A stretch of DNA of 64,000 nucleotides from CBDBLK01 sp965215445 (lineage in GTDB: Bacteria; Bdellovibrionota; Bacteriovoracia; Bacteriovoracales; Bacteriovoracaceae): assembly GCA_965215445.1 (NCBI GenBank), contig CBDCDT010000002.1, forward strand, positions 1-64,000. The letters run 5' to 3'. The translations under genes were made by a program, and so were the position numbers. Below, one piece after another: positions 16,383 through 23,160 of this stretch; position 1 is the first letter of the stretch, and every line of letters starts with the position of its first letter. The notes beneath the pieces were generated by a model that was not told the origin of the DNA, ran no database searches, and saw only the letters and a list, made by a program, of their open reading frames with translations.

Positions 16383-17357
16383 TTAAGGCCCCAAAAAAAG
16401 CTGGGCCATGGCGAGTCCACACCGATCGGCCCATCGGTTGTAATCTAGCGTGAGTTGCAAGGCCCTCTCTCTCTTTTTTAACCATTTCGGGAGTCGGGTG
16501 ATGGGATTTCCAAAAAGAGAGAGATATTTCAACTTTATCTTAACACTCTTGGCCCCCTCGGGAATTTTGCCAGGCAGGGAAAAAATTTGATTGTCGTCGA
16601 GTCTAAGCAACTCCACTCCCGAAAAAAGCAATCCCTCGGGAACGTCTCTGATTTGGTTGCTGGAAAGATTGAGGACTCTCAAGCGGGAAAACCGCTTTCT
16701 AAAATCAATCACCGTTTGCAATTGATTAAAGGAGAGATTGAGATTGTCCAACTTGGAAACACCCAATAATAAATCGTCAATATTCACACTTTGCAATTGA
16801 TTGTGTTCCAGGTACAGGTCTTTAAGTTCTGGAAGTTCGGCCAAAAAGAAATCGAGGCCCGCGCCGCCGAGGCGATTGGAGGAAGCATCGAGATATTTCA
16901 AAACGAAAAACGCCTCCAAAACCAACAATTCAAGGCCATTTTCTTTCACACTCAGTTTTTGCAAGCTGTTTTGCAGACCTTCCAGCGATTTACTGGAAAG
17001 GCGTGCAATAGTATTGCCGTCCAAAATCAGTTCTTTTAAATTGGGTGTCGGCAAAAAGAGGCCCTGAATAATTTCCTTCAAACGATTGTATTCAAGTCTT
17101 AGAGTCTCCAGACTGTCAAGGCCGTCAAAATCCCCCAAGTGCAAGTTGGTTATATTTTGAAATGAGAGATCCAAATATGTGATTTTTCTCAAGTCTTGGG
17201 CCTGGACGTGATCGCAAGGCATACCCAGTTGGGCGGTGATGGTGTCCCGGACTTGGGGGGTGCGATCGCAGACGGGAGTGTAGGGACGAAGCCCCGCATT
17301 ATTTTGCAACGACAGCAAAAACAGGAGGCCCAAAAAGGCAACCGGAAAAAACTTCAT
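16383..17357 (-). CDS. Secreted leucine-rich-repeat protein 1 of 3
   Basis: 324 residues. A signal peptide (FFPVAFLGLLFLLSLQ) is followed by a cysteine-bearing cap (CDRTPQVRD..LGMPCD) and about nine LRRs of the form L.L..N.L..(I/L)P (LRLEYNRLKEI, LNLSSNQIRDVPEGL, LRLDDNQIFSLP). The C-terminus has a capping cysteine. LRR proteins are binding scaffolds; being exported, this one may bind a surface or extracellular partner. It heads, by sequence, a trio with 17398-18039 and 18149-19114 sharing the same cap. Ligand unknown. Confidence 0.88.
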   Translation of the reverse strand: MKFFPVAFLGLLFLLSLQNNAGLRPYTPVCDRTPQVRDTITAQLGMPCDHVQAQDLRKITYLDLSFQNITNLHLGDFDGLDSLETLRLEYNRLKEIIQGLFLPTPNLKELILDGNTIARLSSKSLEGLQNSLQKLSVKENGLELLVLEAFFVLKYLDASSNRLGGAGLDFFLAELPELKDLYLEHNQLQSVNIDDLLLGVSKLDNLNLSFNQLQTVIDFRKRFSRLRVLNLSSNQIRDVPEGLLFSGVELLRLDDNQIFSLPGKIPEGAKSVKIKLKYLSLFGNPITRLPKWLKKRERALQLTLDYNRWADRCGLAMAQLFLGP

Positions 17358-17397
17358 TCGTCCCCTTCCTCTTAAAATAATGATTCCACAAAAGAAT

Positions 17398-18039
17398 CTA
17401 TTTTAAAAGGTAGTGGGCCTGGCCTTCACAGTTTTGGGCCGCACTTTTGCGCAATCGAGCGACCGCTTCAGCTTGATTGGAAAATTTATTGGTCGGCAAA
17501 AGTATATGCTCCAGTCTGGGAAGCTCCTCCAGTACAACACTTTGAGCTGAGAGACGATTAAAGCGCAGGTCGAGAGTGCGCAAGTAATGAAACTTCTGCA
17601 AAATAAAAATGGAGAGGTCACTTTTAATAACACTAAGTGTCTCAAGACTGTTCTGCAATCCGTTAAATGATGGACTGGTGAGTTGGCCTAAGGGGTTTTG
17701 GCCCAAATAAAGCTCTTTTAAGTTGTATGTGGGCATAAACAGGCCTTCGGAAATTTCCCGCAATTCATTTTGCTGGAGGTGGAGAGAGACGAGCTTGTCG
17801 AGGCCGTCAAAGTCTCCGAGCTGCAGCGCTCTGATGCCCCTATGAGAAAGATCCAAAAATTCGATTCTCGCCAAGTCTCTCGTCCTTACTTGCTCACAAG
17901 GCATCCCAAGCTGGGCCACAATGGCGTCCCGGACTTGAGGGGTTCGGTCGCAAAGGAGCGTGAAAAGGCGTCGTTTCGCATGGCCTTGCGGCGACAATAA
18001 AAACAGGGAACTCAAAAGGGCAATCGGGAAAAATTTCAT
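17398..18039 (-). CDS. Secreted leucine-rich-repeat protein 2 of 3 (short form)
   Basis: 213 residues from the ATG at 18039, chosen for AAGGAG upstream and the signal peptide (FFPIALLSSLFLLSPQGHA). The CDRTPQVRDAIVAQLGMPC cap is nearly identical to that of its neighbours, but the protein ends about 100 residues earlier: the last LRRs (the VPEGL and IFSLP units) are missing, while a C-terminal cysteine (QNCEG) remains. It looks like a version shortened by loss of internal repeats rather than a frameshift. Same operon direction as the other two. Confidence 0.82.
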   Translation of the reverse strand: MKFFPIALLSSLFLLSPQGHAKRRLFTLLCDRTPQVRDAIVAQLGMPCEQVRTRDLARIEFLDLSHRGIRALQLGDFDGLDKLVSLHLQQNELREISEGLFMPTYNLKELYLGQNPLGQLTSPSFNGLQNSLETLSVIKSDLSIFILQKFHYLRTLDLRFNRLSAQSVVLEELPRLEHILLPTNKFSNQAEAVARLRKSAAQNCEGQAHYLLK

Positions 18040-18148
18040 CGTCTTCTCCTTGCAATGCAAAATAGTAGTGAAGTTTTGTTTAGCTTGACTGTTAAGGTTC
18101 CCGCAAGACCCGTCGCATCAAGGGCCAGTGGGCATCACTTCCAGTGCC

Positions 18149-19114
18149 CTAGCGGCCAAAAAGCTGGCGCACGGCAAGCCTGCACCTGGTGAGTGCAGAG
18201 TCGTAATTTATCGTGAGTTTCATGGCCTCGTCCATTTCCTTGGCCCATCTGGGAAGTCTGATAATGGGGTTTCCCAAAAGGTTCATATACTGCAACCTTA
18301 TATTCTTGCCACGGGGAATCTTCTCGGGTAGGGAAAAAATTCGGTTGCCATCGAGGTGGAGAGTCTCCACTCCCGAAAAAAGCAGCCCTTCGGGAATATT
18401 TCTGATCTGGTTGTTGTTGAGTTCAAGTTCTTCCAAAAGGGGAAACCACTCGCTGAAATTAATAATCATTTGCAAATGATTATAGGCCAAGCTGAGACTT
18501 TCCAGCTTGGGCAGTTGTTTATGTAAGATGCTGATATCTATGCTGTTGAGTTCGTTGCTTGACAAGGACAGTTCTTTCAACTCTGGAAGATCTCTCAAGA
18601 AGAAGTCAAGGCCTGAACCAAGGCCCAGTTTATTGTCATCAGCATCGAGAGTCTCCAAATGACGAAACTCTTGCAAAATCAGAGTCGTCAGGCCATTTCT
18701 GGCGACTGTGAGTTTTCGCAAACTATTTTGCAAACCATCGAGGGATTCGTTGGTGAGACTTTTAAGGAAATTGTTGCTCAAATACAGTTCTCTCAAGTTG
18801 GGCGTGGACAAAAAGAGGCCCTCGGGAATCTCTTCCAATTCGTTGTGATAGAGAGAGAGAAATCTCAAATTGTCGAAACCGTCAAAATCCCCCAGTTGCA
18901 GACCTGTGATATCTTTACGGGAAATATCCAAGGCCCTGATTTCCGCTATTTCTTTGGCCTTGACTTTATCGCAGGGAACCCCGAACTGGGCGACGATGGC
19001 ATCCCGGACTTGAGGGGTTCGGTCGCAAACGGGAGTGAAAAGGCGTCGCTGTGCATGGCCTTGCAACGACAACAAAAACAGGGAGCTCAAAACAGTCATG
19101 GGGAAAAATTTCAC
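18149..19114 (-). CDS. Secreted leucine-rich-repeat protein 3 of 3
   Basis: 321 residues from a GTG at 19114; AAGGAGGAG lies just upstream and the signal peptide (FFPMTVLSSLFLLSLQGHA) follows, whereas the frame extends uselessly 67 codons upstream. It has the same N-terminal Cys cap (CDRTPQVRDAIVAQFGVPC), a run of LRRs (LSLYHNELEEIPEG, LELNNNQIRNIPEG, LHLDGNRIFSLP) and a C-terminal cysteine. It is the closest full-length relative of the 16383 gene. The trio probably arose by tandem duplication. Confidence 0.88.
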   Translation of the reverse strand: MKFFPMTVLSSLFLLSLQGHAQRRLFTPVCDRTPQVRDAIVAQFGVPCDKVKAKEIAEIRALDISRKDITGLQLGDFDGFDNLRFLSLYHNELEEIPEGLFLSTPNLRELYLSNNFLKSLTNESLDGLQNSLRKLTVARNGLTTLILQEFRHLETLDADDNKLGLGSGLDFFLRDLPELKELSLSSNELNSIDISILHKQLPKLESLSLAYNHLQMIINFSEWFPLLEELELNNNQIRNIPEGLLFSGVETLHLDGNRIFSLPEKIPRGKNIRLQYMNLLGNPIIRLPRWAKEMDEAMKLTINYDSALTRCRLAVRQLFGR

Positions 19115-19151
19115 CGTCTCCTCCTTATTTGGGGGTATTGGAGAAATCCTT

Positions 19152-19796
19152 TTATCCTTGCACTCGGTCTTGTTCAAGGCCCATCGCTTCCAGGGCCTTT
19201 GCAGCGCGCTCTTTAGAACGGTCGCCGATTTTGCATCCCGAGCGCGAAAGTTCAAACAGCGCCACGCGGGGAAACTTGCAATAGATTTCAATGCGCTTGA
19301 GGGCGTCCTTGCCACTGGATTTTCCGCTTTCTATGCGGTGGATGGTGGCCGGGCCAAAGTCGAAGAGTTCGGCAAATTCCCTGATGCTAAGGCCTAGATT
19401 TTTTCTGAATTGGATCAGGTCTTTTGGGCCAAATTGGGCGTCTTTGGCCGGGGCAAAGACAAACGACGACGGCCCCTTTTGCCCCAAAGTGGAAAGTAAC
19501 ACCATGGGGTCGCGCTCGTCGACAGAGATGCCCACCCACTGGCAATACTCGGGGTAGACGGGATTGGCCCTCAAGGGGATGCGGTCTTCAAAGGTGGGGA
19601 AGAGCTTGCGACTTTTGAACACTTTTTTTGTCAGGGGCAAATCCGGCCCGAGCGCAAGGGCGCGATCGCTGAAAAGGTAGCGCTCGTCGTAGCTAAAGAC
19701 AAACAGGCCGCCCTTACGCTTCAAACGCCCTACATACTCTCGGGAAATTCTTCTTTGCAAGTAAACGTCGACGGCAGAGATTTTATTTTTGTCCAC
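19152..19796 (-). CDS. HipA N-subdomain (HipS-like) fused to an XRE-type HTH (HipB-like)
   Basis: 214 residues. Residues ~8-115 match the small N-terminal subdomain of HipA kinases (V.L....GRL..K.G...F.Y, then PLTKK and FP..F.DRIP), the part that forms the separate HipS antitoxin in HipBST systems. Residues ~120-185 form an XRE-family HTH (FRKNLGLSIREFAELFDFGPATIHRIESGK). So one protein seems to combine HipS and HipB. It overlaps the upstream kinase gene by 14 bases, in the order kinase then antitoxin, the reverse of hipBA. Expected role: hold the kinase inactive and repress the operon. Domain calls good, function inferred. Confidence 0.8.
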   Translation of the reverse strand: MDKNKISAVDVYLQRRISREYVGRLKRKGGLFVFSYDERYLFSDRALALGPDLPLTKKVFKSRKLFPTFEDRIPLRANPVYPEYCQWVGISVDERDPMVLLSTLGQKGPSSFVFAPAKDAQFGPKDLIQFRKNLGLSIREFAELFDFGPATIHRIESGKSSGKDALKRIEIYCKFPRVALFELSRSGCKIGDRSKERAAKALEAMGLEQDRVQG

Positions 19797-20688
19797 GTTC
19801 CAACTCCATTAGTTTTTTTTCCAAAAAATTCAAAAAGGCCGCCTTTCTCTTTTCGGACAAGGGGGAATCGGCCACCTCGGTGACAATATGCCCGAATCCG
19901 GCAAATAATCTTTTCGCAAAGGCGGCGCAGACACTGGAAAGGCCCAACCTTTTAAATTCAAAGAGATAGTCTTCGAGTTTGGGTTCTTTGGAGTTTTTCG
20001 TCCACACCTTGCCACTGGGATTGATGTCGGCACCCAATAAATCCTGCTTCTCCACGCCCAAATACGAGGGATTGTCGTACATGGGGGCCAGGCCATTCCC
20101 CTGGGAAGTATTCACAATCCCGAGATTGCGGCCATGGCGGTCGTTATTTCCAATCAGGGCATCAAACAAACATATTTCTACAAACCTGATTGCCTCCGAC
20201 GTTTTTCCAGTTTTCGCGGCGATAACCTTGATAATATTTTGGCAACTATATTCCTCCCCTTTGACTAAAAATTTGTAGAGGTGATTGAGAGTTCCAATCC
20301 GCCCTTGCATAAAATTTTTGGTGACAAAAGCGGGGCGCTCCCCAAAATCAATCAAATAATAGTCCGGTACTTTAATGGAGAGCCAAGAAGCAATTCTGTT
20401 GCATACATACTCCATCGCCGGAAGCTCGGGAAAGTCGTTTTCTTGAACTTTTAAAATATAATCGACACCACCTAACTCCGCCGAATATTTGGAATAGCGA
20501 CCGTGGTAAAAAGAGTCCTTTTTTTTGTCAATTTCCGAACTGGCAGAAGAAGTCCCGGTTTTTTTGGGGTCAAGACTTTCAAACGGTAATATTTTGGGCA
20601 ACCCAAACCATTTCACAAAACAGGCCTGGTGAAGCCCGTAAACGGCCGCTTTGCCCCGTCGTTTCCGGCAATAATAACAATACTTCAT
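19783..20688 (-). CDS. HipT/HipA-like Ser/Thr kinase toxin
   Basis: 301 residues, lacking the N-terminal subdomain of full HipA. The N-terminus has a C..C....H..CF pattern (CYYC, LHQACFVKWFG) seen in many stand-alone HipA_C proteins. Kinase landmarks: Lys80 (YILKVQ), catalytic Asp183 in the loop GNNDRHGRN, and metal-binding Asp205 in PMYDNPSYL (the usual DFG place). HipA kinases inactivate aminoacyl-tRNA synthetases; the target here is not predictable. No SD: the ATG lies six bases after a -10 box, so the mRNA is probably leaderless. The partner is the overlapping HipS-HTH gene. Confidence 0.85.
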   Translation of the reverse strand: MKYCYYCRKRRGKAAVYGLHQACFVKWFGLPKILPFESLDPKKTGTSSASSEIDKKKDSFYHGRYSKYSAELGGVDYILKVQENDFPELPAMEYVCNRIASWLSIKVPDYYLIDFGERPAFVTKNFMQGRIGTLNHLYKFLVKGEEYSCQNIIKVIAAKTGKTSEAIRFVEICLFDALIGNNDRHGRNLGIVNTSQGNGLAPMYDNPSYLGVEKQDLLGADINPSGKVWTKNSKEPKLEDYLFEFKRLGLSSVCAAFAKRLFAGFGHIVTEVADSPLSEKRKAAFLNFLEKKLMELERGQK

Positions 20689-20725
20689 GTTATTGATATA
20701 TTACAAAATATTTTTGTTGTCAATA
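20689..20725 (-). promoter_or_regulatory. Promoter and probable autoregulatory operator of the hip-like pair
   Basis: Read on the minus strand: TTGACA (20723-20718), 17-base spacer, TATATC (20700-20695), then six bases to the ATG. The spacer holds a perfect palindrome ACAAAA-ATA-TTTTGT (20717-20703). A palindrome in the spacer is a typical place for a HipB-type repressor, so autoregulation by the HTH partner is likely. Confidence 0.6.
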
Positions 20726-20730
20726 GATCA

Positions 20731-21465
20731 CTAAAAACTCTTGTGATTTATTGAGTACAAAACCACACCGCACACCAGCGCCAAAGCAATCCCCTGACTG
20801 GTGGACACCTCGAAGAGTCCAAGCGTCCAAAGGCCCCGTGCCCGATCTCCCCGGAAAAACTCCAGTATGAAGCGCAGGAGCGAATAGCTCGCCAGATAGA
20901 AGGCCAACAGGTTTGGACAGGCCCAATTTCCCCGGCGCACTTTGGCGAGCAGGAAAAACCCCAATCCGACCAAGGCCAATCCCTCGTAAAGTTGTACCGG
21001 GTGGCGAAATCCGCCCTTTAAGGCCGTGCCGTAACAGCATCCCGCCAGAAAGCAGCCCACTCGCCCCAAGGCGTGTCCAAAAGCAAGGCCTGGGAGCAAG
21101 CAGGGAAGAAGTCTTGCGGGAAAGCGCCGCCAGAGCAAAACGTAAAGGGCGGCAAAAAGGCCCGCGCCGAGCAGTCCCCCGTAAAAAACCAAACCTCCCC
21201 CCAGCCAAAACGAGACGTTTTGGGCCAGGGTCGCCACTCCTGCCTTGTGAGGGGAAAACGCAAGCACCGCCATAAAAAGCAGTTTGGCCCCCAGCCAGGC
21301 GGATACAAAAAGGCCGGCGAAAAGGCCGGTCAAACCGCTCAAAGGGGCCTTTTTTTCCCATAGCAGGGCGCGGGAGAGGCGAAAAAACAGGCCCAGGCCC
21401 ATGCCTACAAACAAAGGGTAGGAATAGAGGGAAAGGCCGAAAAAATCGAAGAGAATTGGCCTCAC
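20731..21465 (-). CDS. lgt: Prolipoprotein diacylglyceryl transferase
   Basis: 244 residues from a GTG at 21465 overlapping the upstream stop by four bases; this start gives the usual Lgt beginning (PILFDFFGLSLYSYPLF). Lgt transfers diacylglycerol from phosphatidylglycerol to the lipobox cysteine of prolipoproteins in the inner membrane. Multi-pass; the Lgt signature is present as GRVGCFLAGCCYG, then RHPVQLYEG and LRFILEFFRGD. The stop lies near the hip-like promoter. Unusually Cys-Cys in the signature, where many have N or E-L-W. Family call firm. Confidence 0.9.
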   Translation of the reverse strand: MRPILFDFFGLSLYSYPLFVGMGLGLFFRLSRALLWEKKAPLSGLTGLFAGLFVSAWLGAKLLFMAVLAFSPHKAGVATLAQNVSFWLGGGLVFYGGLLGAGLFAALYVLLWRRFPARLLPCLLPGLAFGHALGRVGCFLAGCCYGTALKGGFRHPVQLYEGLALVGLGFFLLAKVRRGNWACPNLLAFYLASYSLLRFILEFFRGDRARGLWTLGLFEVSTSQGIALALVCGVVLYSINHKSF

Positions 21466-22196
21466 AGGTTGAGAGAACTCCACGGCCCGCTGCGGGGAAA
21501 GCGAACCACACCGACGTCGTTGGCGACCTCTCCCACCAGCAGCTCCACCACGGAAGGCCTGAAAGCGGGAGTCCGGGCAGCTTCCAGATTTTTCAGGCGG
21601 GCGCAAAGTTCCCCGCCGCGGGGGTCGTTTGAACGGATAATGAAATCCTTGAGTTTGGCCATAGGGGTCAGGAAAAAACCGTAGATCAGGCCAAAATAAT
21701 AGGCCCACTTTGAGCGAATCAAAATGTGATAGGGAAATTCGATCAGGGCGAAGAGGAAGGAATAGAGTGTCTGGCGGATTGAGTCGCCCTCGGCAACTCG
21801 GCGCAGTGCTTGACGCACAAGCGTATTTTCAAGCTCCCCCGAGGCCTCCAGGTCTTTCAAGACCCCGGTTGTAATCACCAGGGAAGAGCGCCCCCACAGG
21901 GAATCCAGGACGTAGACATTTTCGGGAAGGACTTGGCACACAAAAATATCTACCGAGGGGATTCCCATGCGGTAGGAGAGGTTTCTTATGCGCTCGGAGA
22001 GGGAATCGTGCGGCCCCAGTTCTCTGGAGTGGGTCAGGGAGAGAAAGAGTTTGTCGGCGATCAGGCAACTCCCCCACAGGATAATGACGCATACTGCGAC
22101 AAAAGCGCCCAAAAGCGCCCACAGGATTCCCCCCAGCAGGAAAAAAAAGAGCAAAAAGAGGCATTGGGCCAAAATCTTCACGGGAAACTCCGTCAA
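21462..22196 (-). CDS. M48 (HtpX-like) membrane protein without the zinc motif, probable pseudoenzyme
   Basis: 244 residues. Two N-terminal membrane helices (about 8-45) and a segment following the HtpX pattern: LSERIRNLSYRMGIPSVDIFV, then VLDS..GRSSLVITTGVLKDL, then ELENTLVRQALRRVAEGD. In true M48 proteases the last block is EAVLAHE-xx-H..NGD; here HExxH is replaced by RQALR, so no zinc site remains. A later hydrophobic stretch and an RSNDPRGG region correspond to the EFRAD part. The gene is translationally coupled to lgt, suggesting a membrane or lipoprotein quality-control role; that is inference. Confidence 0.65.
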   Translation of the reverse strand: MTEFPVKILAQCLFLLFFFLLGGILWALLGAFVAVCVIILWGSCLIADKLFLSLTHSRELGPHDSLSERIRNLSYRMGIPSVDIFVCQVLPENVYVLDSLWGRSSLVITTGVLKDLEASGELENTLVRQALRRVAEGDSIRQTLYSFLFALIEFPYHILIRSKWAYYFGLIYGFFLTPMAKLKDFIIRSNDPRGGELCARLKNLEAARTPAFRPSVVELLVGEVANDVGVVRFPRSGPWSSLNL

Positions 22197-22305
22197 AATG
22201 GTCGTATCGAGATGACTATAACTATATTACACACTTCCTTGCCACAGGGTAGACAATAGATCTAAAAAGCGCTATAACCACTGTACTTTAAAAAACGGGA
22301 GAAGT

Positions 22306-23142
22306 ATGCAAATCGATCGCCTTTTATTTGGAACTGCGGGAGTCCCCAACTCCACGTCGAAAAAAAACCACCCCATCGAAGGGGTCAGAAAAATTCACGA
22401 GTTGGGACTCGACTGTATGCAGTTGGAATTTACCCACGGGGTGCGCATGAAGGAAGAAATGTCCTCTGAGTTGCGCAGAACTTCCTACGAGTTGGGTATT
22501 CCCCTGACTTCTCACGGGCCTTATTATATCAATCTCAACGCCCGCGAACAGGACAAAATTGACTCCTCTGTCGAGCGCATTATCCAGACCGCCAAAATTT
22601 CCGATCTGTGTGGTGCCGAAAGCATGACTTTTCACGCCGCCTTTTACATGAAGGATTCGCCCTTTGACGTCTTTGATTTGGTGGAAAAATCCCTCAACAT
22701 TATCGAGGAGCGTTTGGGCCGCCTGGACATTGAAATTGAGTTGCGCCCGGAACTCACCGGAAAAACCTCTCAATTTGGCTCCCTCGACGAACTCATCTCA
22801 CTGACCAAAAAAGTGGGTAGCGTTCGGCCGTGCATGGACTTTTCTCATCTCTATGCGCGCACGAGCAATTTTAACACCTATGAAGAATTTTGCTCCATCC
22901 TCGACCGTCTGGGAGAAGAACTGGGCGAAGAGGCGACTAAAAATATGCACATTCATATTTCGGGCATTAGTTCCAGTCCCAAGGGTGACCTCAAACATCT
23001 CAATCTAAGCGATTCCAATTTCAACTGGAAAGACCTGCTCAAGGCACTCAAGGACAAGGATTGCCGCGGCTATATGATTTGCAATTCGCCCAATCTGGAA
23101 GAGGATGCCCTGCTGCTGAAAAACTATTATCTGTCTTTGTAG
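22306..23142 (+). CDS. Endonuclease IV-like TIM-barrel protein (Nfo / AP endonuclease 2 family)
   Basis: 278 residues. It matches the Nfo family, which cleaves abasic sites with a three-metal centre: SHGPYYINL, TFHAAF, the Glu region IELRPEL, DFSHLYAR and the HIH near residue 222 fall in the family order. The usual fourth block reads DT.H; here D-F-S-H keeps Asp and His. GGGAG lies just before the ATG. It begins the cluster that continues with purF 18 bases later, so it may be co-transcribed. A xylose-isomerase-like role cannot be excluded, but endonuclease IV is the best call. Confidence 0.8.
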   Translation: MQIDRLLFGTAGVPNSTSKKNHPIEGVRKIHELGLDCMQLEFTHGVRMKEEMSSELRRTSYELGIPLTSHGPYYINLNAREQDKIDSSVERIIQTAKISDLCGAESMTFHAAFYMKDSPFDVFDLVEKSLNIIEERLGRLDIEIELRPELTGKTSQFGSLDELISLTKKVGSVRPCMDFSHLYARTSNFNTYEEFCSILDRLGEELGEEATKNMHIHISGISSSPKGDLKHLNLSDSNFNWKDLLKALKDKDCRGYMICNSPNLEEDALLLKNYYLSL

Positions 23143-23160
23143 ATACAAGGGGAGGCCGTC

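Noticed and set aside
17398..18039. LRR gene 2 as a frameshifted pseudogene
   Set aside because: Signal peptide, cap and C-terminal cysteine are all intact in one frame; internal repeat loss explains the shorter length.
20720..21511. Minus-strand frame of 263 aa in the lgt region
   Set aside because: Shadow of lgt in another frame; lacks membrane-protein pattern and motif, while lgt matches its family.
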